The notes beneath the pieces are model-generated. The model did no database searches, had not been told where the DNA came from, and saw only the letters and a program-made list of their open reading frames with translations. Shown piece by piece: positions 56,798 through 64,000 of a DNA stretch of 64,000 bases. Numbering within the stretch: the stretch's first letter is position 1; each line of letters begins with the position of its first letter. The stretch lies in the NCBI RefSeq assembly GCF_047303325.1, contig NZ_JBKBEX010000016.1:52868-116867 (forward strand). The letters are read 5' to 3'. This DNA is from Polaromonas sp047303325. GTDB lineage: Bacteria > Pseudomonadota > Gammaproteobacteria > Burkholderiales > Burkholderiaceae_C. The translations under genes were made by a program, and so were the position numbers.

Positions 56798-58303
56798 GTG
56801 GCAGCGGATGCGCCCGTCACCCCTATCACGCCGCCTTCCGAAGCGGCCGTGGACAAAAGCACGCCCGCCGTCTTCCTGATCCACGGCCTGGGCGGCACGC
56901 AATACGACCTGGGCTCCATGCACAAGCGGCTCAAAAATGCCGGCTTCGTCACCCATTCGCTGACCCTGCCCGGCCACGGCACCACACCCGAAGACCTGGT
57001 CCACGTCACGGCCGAGCAGTGGATGGAAGCCGTCACGGCCAAGTACCACGAGGTGGCCGCGCAGCACGACAACTTCCACATCATGGGCATGTGCATGGGC
57101 GCGCTGCTGGCCACCGAGCTGGCCAAGCGCCAGAAGCACACACGCGGCAAGCTGATCGCGCTGGCCCCGCCGATTTACATCGACGGCTGGGCCACCGCCT
57201 GGTACACACCGGCGCGCCACCTGATGTATTACGTGCCCGGCGTTCCGGCGCGCATGCGGGTGGAAGAGGAAGACCCCTTCGGCATCAAGAACGAGCAGCT
57301 GCGCGCCATCGTCAAGGCCAAGTTCGCGCGCGGCGAGAACTTCCACTACCGCTGGGTGCCGCTGGCCTGCATACGGCAGGTGGATCGCCTGCGCCGCTGG
57401 GTCATGACGGACCTTAAAAACATGGCCAGCGAAACCTTGGTGATCCATGCGCGCGAAGACGAACTCACGAGCCTGGCCTCGGCCAACTACCTGGTCGAAC
57501 AGATAGGCGGCGCCAAGGCGCGCATGGTGGTGCTGGAGAACAGCTACCACATGATCTGCGTCGACAACGACCGCGAGCAGGTGGCGCGCAACGTGCTCGA
57601 ATTCTTCGGCGCCAGCAGCGCCGCCTCGCTGGGCATGGCGGTGGACGACCCCAAGATGAGCGCCGACGCCCTGCAGGCTTTTGCGCAATCGCTGCGCGCG
57701 GCGCTGGAGGCCGGCGACTTCAGCGGCGTCTTCGCCCGGGGCGCTTCCGACATGGGCTGGTTCCAGCCCGGCAGCAACCGCGCCAGCGGCATCTACCGCG
57801 GCAACAAGGGCTTGCAGGCCATGCTGCCCTGGGCCGGCGGCATCAAATTCACCGCCTTCGGCCAGCCGGTGTTCAATGCCGGCATCGCGGTGCTGCCCGC
57901 CACGCTCACGGCTGCAGGCCTGATGTCGCAGGGTGTGCTGGCCTTTGCCGTGCGTTCGGGCCGGCTGCTGGACGCGCGCTGGTTTCCCGATGACGTGGCG
58001 CTCGAAGACGCCCACTTCGGCGCGCCGCCGGCGCCCGCCGGCCCCAGCGAGGCCGAACGCGCCTTCGAAGCCGCGGGCATTGCCGTCAAGACGCTGGCCA
58101 AGCCGCCCGGCAACGACGAGCTGCTGGCGCTCTATGCCCTGTACAAACAGGCCACGGTGGGCGACGCGACGGGAGAGCGCCCCGGCATCATGGACGTGAC
58201 CGGCCGCGCCAAATTCGACGCCTGGGCCCAGCGCAAGGGCATGGCCCGCGAGGCGGCCATGGCCGGCTACGCGGCCCTGGTCGAGAAGCTCAGGGCCGGT
58301 TGA
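56798..58303 (+). CDS. Alpha/beta hydrolase fused to NTF2-like and acyl-CoA-binding domains
   Basis: 501 residues from a GTG start. Residues ~25-265 are a serine hydrolase: 'AVFLIHGLGGTQYDL', the nucleophile region 'IMGMCMGALLATEL' in which Cys takes the usual Ser place, 'VIHAREDELTSL' and 'ENSYHMICVDND'. Residues ~285-405 look like an NTF2/SnoaL-like domain ('GLQAMLPWAGGIKFTAFG'). Residues ~415-500 match acyl-CoA-binding protein: 'LYALYKQATVGDATGERPG' and 'FDAWAQRKGMAREAAMAGY'. It is translationally coupled to the MASE1-PAS gene. An acyl-CoA-linked hydrolase or transferase is the likely class. Confidence 0.85.
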   Translation: MAADAPVTPITPPSEAAVDKSTPAVFLIHGLGGTQYDLGSMHKRLKNAGFVTHSLTLPGHGTTPEDLVHVTAEQWMEAVTAKYHEVAAQHDNFHIMGMCMGALLATELAKRQKHTRGKLIALAPPIYIDGWATAWYTPARHLMYYVPGVPARMRVEEEDPFGIKNEQLRAIVKAKFARGENFHYRWVPLACIRQVDRLRRWVMTDLKNMASETLVIHAREDELTSLASANYLVEQIGGAKARMVVLENSYHMICVDNDREQVARNVLEFFGASSAASLGMAVDDPKMSADALQAFAQSLRAALEAGDFSGVFARGASDMGWFQPGSNRASGIYRGNKGLQAMLPWAGGIKFTAFGQPVFNAGIAVLPATLTAAGLMSQGVLAFAVRSGRLLDARWFPDDVALEDAHFGAPPAPAGPSEAERAFEAAGIAVKTLAKPPGNDELLALYALYKQATVGDATGERPGIMDVTGRAKFDAWAQRKGMAREAAMAGYAALVEKLRAG

Positions 58304-58315
58304 CCCCCTACTGGC

Positions 58316-59530
58316 CTACTGGCCGGCGGCCTTGGCGCCCAGGCGCTGCAGGCCGGCCGCGCCGGCACGGGCCGCCACATCGGGCTGCCACACCACCTGG
58401 TCGTCCACGGCATAAAGCCAGCATTTTGATTTCGCCCGCGCGCACTGCTGGAAGGTCGTGGCCATGGCTTCGGGCTCGCCGGCATTGAAATACCAGCCGC
58501 CTTTTTCCGTCACGGCAAAGGCCTTGGGCGGCGGCAGGCTGCGAAAGTGGGCATAGCGCGCCTTGCCGGCATCGCTGAGCGGCACGGCGTTCATATCGTC
58601 GGCCGCCGCGAAACCCGAGGCCGGCGGCACAACGTAGTGATGGCCCTTGAAGCGCTGCGCGTGCGACAGCAGCAAAGGCTGGCCCAGCTGCGCCGACAGG
58701 AACTCGAACATGCGCGCATGCGAGGCCTCACGCGCCGCCGGGTTGCCGCCCACCATGGCCGTGCCGCTCTTGGTGTTGCCCAGGCCTACCATCTGCTTGA
58801 CGGGGCCGGGGCCGTCAAAGCCATGGTAGCTGCCTGGGTAGACCTCCAGCTCCACCGTCGCGTTGGCCTTGTTCTTGCGCAGCCGCTCCTGCAGCGTGAC
58901 GCATTCATGCGCCAGCGTCCAGTCGTCGAGCTCGCCGATCATGATCAGCAGCGGCGTGTGGACTTCATAGTTCCACATCTTGTTGTTCACCAGGCAGCCG
59001 GGGTAAAAAGCCACGGCGGCGCGCGGCCGCACCTTCTGCGCCTGCACGTAGGCGTCCGTGGCGTCCACCGTGCTGAGCACGGTCTGCGCGCCGTGCGACC
59101 AGCCCATGACCACAATGCGCGAGGCATCCACCGAGGGCTGCTTCACCAGCCAGGCGATGGCGGCGAACACGTCTTCCCGGCGCTCGGCCTCATGGATGGT
59201 GCGAAGCTTGTTCGGTGTTTCGCAGATCGACTTCTGCCCGCGCGGCGTGAAGCTGTCCAGCGGCAGGAAGTGGATGCGCTCCGCGTTGAAATAACCCGCG
59301 TAGCGGAAAAAGCGCTCGGCAAAATTGCCCTTGCTGTCCAGCCCGCCGCCGCAGCCGTGCAAGCCGATGATGACGGGCCTGGGCTCGCCGTCGCCGACGT
59401 CAAACCAGTAGGCCGGGATCTCCAGCTTGCCGTCCAGCGAGGGGATGCTCACCGGGCCGGCCGCGTGCGAGATCTGGGCCGCCAGCAGCAGGCCCGTGAG
59501 CAGCGAAAAAAAACGGAAAGCCCAGCCCAT
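58316..59530 (-). CDS. Secreted dienelactone-hydrolase-like alpha/beta hydrolase
   Basis: 404 residues with a signal peptide ('FFSLLTGLLLAAQISHAAG', cleavage near residue 24). 'PVIIGLHGCGGGLDSKGNF' and the nucleophile Ser in 'VVMGWSHGAQTVLS' (about residue 150), Asp in 'MIGELDDWTLAH' and His in 'YPGSYHGFDGPG' form the triad. A C-terminal ~120-residue extension after the catalytic His is not typical of the family. It ends convergently with the ACBP fusion and sits 14 bp downstream of uppP. Confidence 0.85.
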   Translation of the reverse strand: MGWAFRFFSLLTGLLLAAQISHAAGPVSIPSLDGKLEIPAYWFDVGDGEPRPVIIGLHGCGGGLDSKGNFAERFFRYAGYFNAERIHFLPLDSFTPRGQKSICETPNKLRTIHEAERREDVFAAIAWLVKQPSVDASRIVVMGWSHGAQTVLSTVDATDAYVQAQKVRPRAAVAFYPGCLVNNKMWNYEVHTPLLIMIGELDDWTLAHECVTLQERLRKNKANATVELEVYPGSYHGFDGPGPVKQMVGLGNTKSGTAMVGGNPAAREASHARMFEFLSAQLGQPLLLSHAQRFKGHHYVVPPASGFAAADDMNAVPLSDAGKARYAHFRSLPPPKAFAVTEKGGWYFNAGEPEAMATTFQQCARAKSKCWLYAVDDQVVWQPDVAARAGAAGLQRLGAKAAGQ

Positions 59531-59544
59531 GCGCGCGGCCCGCC

Positions 59545-60378
59545 TTATTCCGCCCAGACCACCAGGCCGCTCCAGGCCGTGGCCAGCACCACGATGCCGA
59601 AAGCGATGCGGTACCAGGCGAAAGGCACAAAGCTGTTGCTCGAGATATACCGCAGCAGCCAGCGCACGCACAGCCAGGCGCTCAGGAAAGAAAACACCAG
59701 GCCCACCCCGAACAACGGCAGGTCCGCCATGGACAGCAGCGCGCGCTCCTTGTAGAGGCTGTAGACACCCGCGCCTATCAGCGTGGGCATGGCCAGGAAG
59801 AAAGAAAAATCGGTGGCCGCCTTGCGCGACAGCCCCAGCAGCATGCCGCCAATGATGGTCGCGCCGCTGCGGCTGGTGCCCGGGATCATCGCCAGGCACT
59901 GCACCAGGCCGACCTTGACCGCGTCCATCACGGTCATGGCCTCCACTTCCTGGATGCGCGCGGCGGCCGGGTTGTTCTGCTGGCGCTTTTCAGCCCAGAG
60001 GATGATGAAGCCGCCGATGATGAAGGTGCTGGCCACCACGACCGGCGTGAACAGATGGGCCTTGATGGCCTTGCCGAACAGCAGGCCCAGCACCACGGCC
60101 GGCACAAAAGCCACCAGCACATTGAGCACAAACTGTTGCGCCTGTTTCTCGGTCGGCAGCGCCACCACGGTCGCGCGAATCTTCTGCCAGTAGACCAGGA
60201 TCACCGCGAAGATGGCGCCGGTCTGGATCGCGATGTCAAAGACCTTGGCCTTATCGTCGTCAAAACCGAGCAGCGAGCCCGCAAGAATAAGGTGGCCTGT
60301 CGAGGAGATGGGAAGGAATTCGGTCAGGCCCTCGACGATGCCCATGATGGCGGCTTTGATCAACAGTGCTATATCCAC
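59545..60378 (-). CDS. uppP: Undecaprenyl-diphosphatase
   Basis: 277 residues with about eight helices. It recycles the lipid carrier for cell-wall synthesis and gives bacitracin resistance. Motifs: 'GIVEGLTEFLPISSTGHLIL' (Glu and the Ser-rich loop) and 'MIPGTSRSGATIIGGM' (the PGxSRSG loop with the catalytic Arg). It is the first gene of a possible two-gene unit with the secreted hydrolase. Confidence 0.96.
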   Translation of the reverse strand: MDIALLIKAAIMGIVEGLTEFLPISSTGHLILAGSLLGFDDDKAKVFDIAIQTGAIFAVILVYWQKIRATVVALPTEKQAQQFVLNVLVAFVPAVVLGLLFGKAIKAHLFTPVVVASTFIIGGFIILWAEKRQQNNPAAARIQEVEAMTVMDAVKVGLVQCLAMIPGTSRSGATIIGGMLLGLSRKAATDFSFFLAMPTLIGAGVYSLYKERALLSMADLPLFGVGLVFSFLSAWLCVRWLLRYISSNSFVPFAWYRIAFGIVVLATAWSGLVVWAE

Positions 60379-60520
60379 GCTGGCTCCAGAAATTTAGCGG
60401 TGATTATCACCGGGCAAGGTGAAGGGCCGCCGCGCGAATCCGGTGAAAATGCCCTGATAACTTACATGCGCCGCCCCGGCACGCAGCCTGACCGCCAAAA
60501 GAAAAAAGGAGAATACACCC

Positions 60521-61558
60521 ATGCATCGCTATTTTCTGAGCGGCCTGCTGCTGCCCTTGCTGCTCACAACCGCGAGCGCGCAGGCCGGCATGGGCTTTAC
60601 CCAAGTGCCGGGCCTGCAGGACGACAGCGCCATCAGCGTTTTTTATCCTTCGGCCGGCGAAGACCGCCCCATGCAGGTCGGCGCCTATTCCCTCAAAGTC
60701 GACAAAGACGGCCAGCCCGTACGCGGCAACACCCGCCTGGTCGTCATCTCGCACGGCTCGGGCGGCTCACCCTGGACTTACACCGACCTGGCGCGCCGCC
60801 TGGTCGAGGACGGCTTTGTCGTTGCCTTTCCCCTGCACCGCGGCGACAACGCCAGGGATCCTTCTTCTCCCGGCCCCGATAGCTGGAAGCAGCGGCCCGC
60901 CGAGGTGTCGCGCGCCATCGACGCCCTCGCGCGCGAGCCGCGTTTCGCACCACTGCTGTCGCTGGACAAGGTCGGCATGTACGGCATGTCGGCCGGCGGC
61001 CATACCGCGCTGACCCTGGCCGGCGGGCGCTGGTCACCCGCCCTGCTCACCCGGCATTGCGAAGCCCATATCGCCGAGGACTTCCAGACCTGCGCCGGGC
61101 TGACCACCCGGCTCACGGGCGGCATGCTGGACGGCCTGAAAAAAACCGTGGTGCTGGCCGTCATTCGCCAGCGATTCAGCGACGCCACCTGGCAAAGCCA
61201 TCACGATGCGCGCATCCAGGCCGTGGTCGCCGGCGTGCCGCTGGCCGCCGATTTCGACATGGCCTCGCTGGCCTCGCCGGCGGTGCCGCTGGGCCTCGTC
61301 ACCGCGCGGCAAGACCGCTGGCTGGTGCCGCGTTTTCACGGCGACGTGGTGCTCGCGGCCTGCCAGCCGCGCTGCGAGCTGCTGGCCGACCTGCCTGACG
61401 GCGGCCACGGCGCGCTGCTGTCGCCACCGCCGCCGGCCGACGGCATGTCGGATCTGGCCAAAGACCTGCTGCTGGACCCGCCCGGCTTTGACCGCAGCCA
61501 GCTCCCGGCCCTGGACCGCAAGATCAGCACTTTTCTGCGCAAGCACCTGCTGCCCTGA
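60521..61558 (+). CDS. Secreted alpha/beta hydrolase (dienelactone-hydrolase-like)
   Basis: 345 residues with a signal peptide ('LSGLLLPLLLTTASAQA', cleavage near residue 22). 'LVVISHGSGGSPWTYTDLAR' is the oxyanion region, the nucleophile Ser is in 'VGMYGMSAGGHTALTLAGG', and His in 'PDGGHGALLS'. 'FYPSAGEDRPMQVGAYSLKV' resembles the N-terminal domain of the platelet-activating-factor-acetylhydrolase-like plant and bacterial esterases. It follows uppP divergently. Substrate unknown. Confidence 0.83.
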   Translation: MHRYFLSGLLLPLLLTTASAQAGMGFTQVPGLQDDSAISVFYPSAGEDRPMQVGAYSLKVDKDGQPVRGNTRLVVISHGSGGSPWTYTDLARRLVEDGFVVAFPLHRGDNARDPSSPGPDSWKQRPAEVSRAIDALAREPRFAPLLSLDKVGMYGMSAGGHTALTLAGGRWSPALLTRHCEAHIAEDFQTCAGLTTRLTGGMLDGLKKTVVLAVIRQRFSDATWQSHHDARIQAVVAGVPLAADFDMASLASPAVPLGLVTARQDRWLVPRFHGDVVLAACQPRCELLADLPDGGHGALLSPPPPADGMSDLAKDLLLDPPGFDRSQLPALDRKISTFLRKHLLP

Positions 61559-61597
61559 AACCCCTGCTAAATCCACCTGGCCAAGCTCACCATCCAC

Positions 61598-62245
61598 ATG
61601 ACTGAATCCGCCCCTTCTTCCATTTCCACGGCCACTTCCAGCGCCACCACACCCAGCCAGGTCCTTGATTACTGGCTGGGCGACGGCATTGAAAAAGACT
61701 GGCCCACGCAGGACCTCGGCAAACGCTGGTTCAGTGGTGGCGCCGAGCTTGATGCCGAGATACACACGCGCTTCGGCGCCGCCGTGGATGAGGCTCTGGC
61801 CGGCGGCCTGCGGGACTGGGAGCAGCCGCCCCTGCACCGCCTGGCGCTGGTCATCCTGCTCGACCAGTTCACGCGCAACATCTTTCGCGGCACGGCCCGC
61901 GCCTTTGCCGGCGATGACCGCGCCCAGCAGCTGGTGCGGCAGGCCGTTGCCGCCGGTGAAGACCAGCAACTACCCTGGGCGGCGCGGCTCTTTCTTTACA
62001 TGCCGCTGATGCACGCCGAAAGCCCGGCGCTGCAGGACGAATGTGTGGCGCGTTTTACCCGGCTGGTCGCCGATGCGCCCGAGGCGCTCAAGCAGCGCCT
62101 GCAAGGCAACCTGGACTACGCCCACCAGCACCGCGACATCATCAAGCTCTTCGGCCGTTTTCCTTATCGCAATGCGGTCCTGGGGCGCGCTGATACGCCT
62201 GAGGAACAGGACTTTTTACAAAGAGGCCCGCGCTTCGGGCAGTAG
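61598..62245 (+). CDS. DUF924 family protein
   Basis: 215 residues, soluble and helical. 'VLDYWLGDGIEKDWPTQDLG' and 'ALVILLDQFTRNIFRGTARA' (the conserved DQFxRNxFRG) and 'HAESPALQDECVARFTRL' are hallmarks of DUF924 (YjgA/TPR-like helical) proteins of unknown function. A GC-rich intergenic repeat starts right after the stop. Confidence 0.92.
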   Translation: MTESAPSSISTATSSATTPSQVLDYWLGDGIEKDWPTQDLGKRWFSGGAELDAEIHTRFGAAVDEALAGGLRDWEQPPLHRLALVILLDQFTRNIFRGTARAFAGDDRAQQLVRQAVAAGEDQQLPWAARLFLYMPLMHAESPALQDECVARFTRLVADAPEALKQRLQGNLDYAHQHRDIIKLFGRFPYRNAVLGRADTPEEQDFLQRGPRFGQ

Positions 62246-62250
62246 CACGC

Positions 62251-62345
62251 TCCCCCCTGTCCGGGCTCACTTCGCGTAGCCCGTTCTCCCCCCAGGGGGA
62301 CGGGCGCCTGTGGCCCGGCAAAGCCGGTTCCACGGCCCCCACTGG
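62251..62345. repeat. Intergenic GC-rich repeat, copy C
   Basis: This copy has the same order as copy B1: CCTGTCCGGGCTCACTTCGCG, then a C-run/G-run mini-hairpin, then a GGCGCCTGTGGCCCGGCAAA core. It follows the DUF924 gene directly. Its orientation is opposite to copy A. Confidence 0.7.
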
Positions 62346-62504
62346 TGAGATGCCTTCCGGTGGTTACGCCACTTTTTTGAATCCAGCGCCAGCCTGGCCG
62401 CGTACCAGCAGCAGGACGCGCCGCGCCATGGCTTCACAACATAGGCCGGTGCGTCTTGCCACGCCGGCCCCTTGGCCGGTCCACCACCACCGAGGAGTTT
62501 CACC

Positions 62505-63059
62505 ATGATGCCGCGTCCCTTTACTGCTTTCGCGTCCCTGCTTGCCGTTTCCGTGCTCGCCGCCTGCGGCAGCATGTCGCCCATGAAGCCCATGTATTCG
62601 CAGGCCCAGCTGCCCGCCGCCGTCCAGGTGCCGGCCGGCCACACGGTTGCCATGGAAACCGTGGGCGTGGGCGAGATCACCTACCAGTGCAGCCCCAAAA
62701 AAGACACGGCCGGCCAGTTTGAATGGGTGTTTGTCGGCCCCGACGCCAAACTGAACGACCGCGGCGGCAAGCAGGTCGGCAAGTACTACGGCCCGCCCGC
62801 CACCTGGGAAAGCATGGACGGCTCGAAAATCACCGCCACCCAGCTCGCCGTGGCCCCCAACGGCGCCGGCAACATTCCCACCCAGCTCGTCAAGGCCAAC
62901 CCGGCCATGGGCAGCGGTGCCATGAGCGGCGTCAGCTACATCCAGCGCGTGGACACCCGCGGCGGCGTCGCCCCTGCCATGGCCTGCACCGCCGGCAACG
63001 CGGGCGCCAGACAGGTAGTGCAGTACCAGGCCGACTACATCTTCTACAAGGCGATGTAA
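62505..63059 (+). CDS. DUF3455 family lipoprotein
   Basis: 184 residues. Signal peptide with a lipobox ('SLLAVSVLAACGS', acylated Cys near residue 22). The mature part has the DUF3455 pattern 'KYYGPPATWESMDGSK', 'SYIQRVDTRGG' and 'YQADYIFYKAM', with Cys residues in 'ITYQCSPKK' and 'AMACTAGNAG' that may pair. A related gene follows at 63300. GAGGAG precedes the ATG. Function unknown. Confidence 0.88.
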   Translation: MMPRPFTAFASLLAVSVLAACGSMSPMKPMYSQAQLPAAVQVPAGHTVAMETVGVGEITYQCSPKKDTAGQFEWVFVGPDAKLNDRGGKQVGKYYGPPATWESMDGSKITATQLAVAPNGAGNIPTQLVKANPAMGSGAMSGVSYIQRVDTRGGVAPAMACTAGNAGARQVVQYQADYIFYKAM

Positions 63060-63088
63060 GGAGGACGTCCCCCCAATGCGTGCGTAAG

Positions 63089-63124
63089 CAGCCGGCCCTG
63101 AACGTCAGGCGGGGCTGGTTTTTT
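63089..63124 (+). terminator. Imperfect terminator hairpin
   Basis: CAGCC and GGCTG enclose an inner CCTGA-ACG-TCAGG stem, followed by six T. It is the first of two in tandem after the DUF3455 gene. Confidence 0.65.
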
Positions 63125-63128
63125 CAGT

Positions 63129-63156
63129 CCCACAGGCTTGCCCTGTGGGCTTTTTT
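63129..63156 (+). terminator. Strong intrinsic terminator
   Basis: CCCACAGG-CTTGC-CCTGTGGG (63129-63149) followed by CTTTTTT. Confidence 0.9.
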
Positions 63157-63299
63157 GCGCCTGCCCGGGCCGCTTCCACCGCGCCGTCAGGCCCTGCGGA
63201 AACGCGCTGGCAACAAGCCTGCGCGGCGTCCTACAGCACTTGCCTGCACCCCGCGTTTTACTGGCAAGCGACAACGACACAAACAAGCGGAGGATTTTC

Positions 63300-63890
63300 A
63301 TGAAAAGCACGCACAACATCCTGTGGGCCTATAGCAAAAGCGCAGCCGTCACCGTGGCCATGGTCACCGGCACCGCCGCGCTCATGGTCGCATGTTCCGG
63401 CGTCGCGCCCCTGCCCAAGGAATACACCCAGGATCAGCTTGACGCCACCATCACGGTCCCGCCCGGCAACGTCGTCGCGCTCGAAACCACCGCCAGCGGC
63501 CTGCTGCACTACGAGTGCCAGGCCAATGCCACCACCGCCGGCACCATAGGCTGGGTGCTGGTGCGCCCCGAAGCCGAGCTGCTGGACCGCACAGGCAAGA
63601 CCGTCGCCCGCTACTCCGGCCCGCCCGCCACCTGGACCCATATCGACGGCTCCAGCGTCGTCGGCACCCAGGTCGCGCTGGCCCCGCGCGTGGGCGCCAC
63701 CAACCTGCCGCAGCAGCTGTCCACCGGCGCACCCGGCGCCGCACCCGGCGTGCTGCAGAACGTCACCTACATCCAGCGCATCAAGACCAAGGGCGGCCAG
63801 GATCTCAGCAAGGCCTGCACCCAGGCCGATATCGGCGACAAGCTCACCAACTCCTACCAGGCCGATTACATTTTCTGGAAACCCGCCTAA
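63300..63890 (+). CDS. DUF3455 family lipoprotein, paralogue
   Basis: 196 residues. Signal peptide ('VTGTAALMVACSGVAPL') with a lipobox-like Cys near residue 29. It shares with the upstream gene 'YSGPPATWTHIDGSSVVGTQ', 'VTYIQRIKTKGG' and 'YQADYIFWKPA' as well as the paired Cys in 'LHYECQANA' and 'SKACTQAD'. The two are clearly paralogues from a tandem duplication, separated by two terminators, so each has its own transcript. The start has GAGG upstream. Confidence 0.88.
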   Translation: MKSTHNILWAYSKSAAVTVAMVTGTAALMVACSGVAPLPKEYTQDQLDATITVPPGNVVALETTASGLLHYECQANATTAGTIGWVLVRPEAELLDRTGKTVARYSGPPATWTHIDGSSVVGTQVALAPRVGATNLPQQLSTGAPGAAPGVLQNVTYIQRIKTKGGQDLSKACTQADIGDKLTNSYQADYIFWKPA

Positions 63891-63960
63891 GAACCTGTTC
63901 ACGGCCTAAACGGGGCCGCGTTGGGGTGCAATCGGGATGAGTGGGCCGACCGGGACCGCC

Positions 63961-63980
63961 GCATGGGCTAATGCCCATGC
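63961..63980. repeat. Perfect short palindrome at the window end
   Basis: GCATGGGC-TAAT-GCCCATGC. It lies 70 bp beyond the last gene without a T-tract. The rest of 63891-64000 shows no coding frame. Confidence 0.5.
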
Positions 63981-64000
63981 AAGGGCCTGGGTGGCTCAAT

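Noticed and set aside
63891..64000. Terminus of an insertion sequence at the window end
   Set aside because: Only one palindrome is visible and no transposase frame or paired end is inside the window.

Overview
This is a GC-rich, gene-dense chromosomal window that I read as a member of the Burkholderiales, most likely Comamonadaceae (Polaromonas/Variovorax/Rhodoferax-like). That placement is an inference. It rests on the product set (NirBD, NasA, YbiB and CobA in a row; mutS followed by an Anbu-type peptidase; an aryl-polyene-type cluster), on protein similarity to families I know from that group, and on a GC-rich hairpin-forming repeat between genes at three loci. I see no tRNA, rRNA, CRISPR array, phage or complete insertion sequence.

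Region 1 (1-18.4 kb) is a nitrate assimilation supercluster: uptake by an NrtA-B-D ABC transporter (NrtA cut by the window edge) and a NarK-type MFS carrier; reduction by a single-subunit-type NasA and by NirBD; siroheme supply by CobA; and a YbiB-like protein. Signalling genes are interleaved. They are a membrane CheA-like kinase with a NarX/PilJ-type sensor plus CheY and CheX, a PP2C/Ser-Thr kinase fusion, and an ANTAR RNA-binding regulator fused to a PilJ-type sensor region. The nirB upstream region carries a sigma-54 promoter whose predicted start falls at the base of the first of two hairpins. Both hairpins have 7-bp stems and the same hexaloop AACGAC, the expected target of an ANTAR antiterminator. 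narK has its own sigma-54 promoter with an NtrC-type site upstream.

Region 2 (18.4-33 kb) is mostly housekeeping and small metabolic units: a secreted phosphoesterase-like protein behind a possible Pho box, a sterol-desaturase-family enzyme, a flavoprotein, an AraC regulator divergent from a secreted hydrolase, rpsU, yqeY, an EamA exporter, pmbA divergent from darP, mog, a DUF4870 protein, cysE, trmJ, a LysR regulator divergent from a DUF1330 gene, and suhB.

Region 3 (33-48.5 kb) has a FUSC-family membrane protein followed by a tightly packed, mostly overlapping run of genes resembling aryl polyene/xanthomonadin-type pigment clusters: ACP, COG4648 membrane protein, acyl-ACP ligase, two hotdog dehydratases, LpxL-like acyltransferase, LolA-like carrier, MMPL exporter, polysaccharide deacetylase, PAP2 phosphatase, ketosynthase, chain-length-factor-like partner and FabG. 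A family-2 glycosyltransferase and a PlsC-type acyltransferase converge on it.

Region 4 (48.5-64 kb) holds mutS, an Anbu-type proteasome-like peptidase, several alpha/beta hydrolases including an unusual hydrolase-(NTF2-like)-acyl-CoA-binding-protein fusion, an IclR-SDR-cupin catabolic operon with a candidate operator, a MASE1-PAS protein, uppP, a DUF924 protein and two tandem DUF3455 proteins. All assignments come from reading the sequence; no database search was run.
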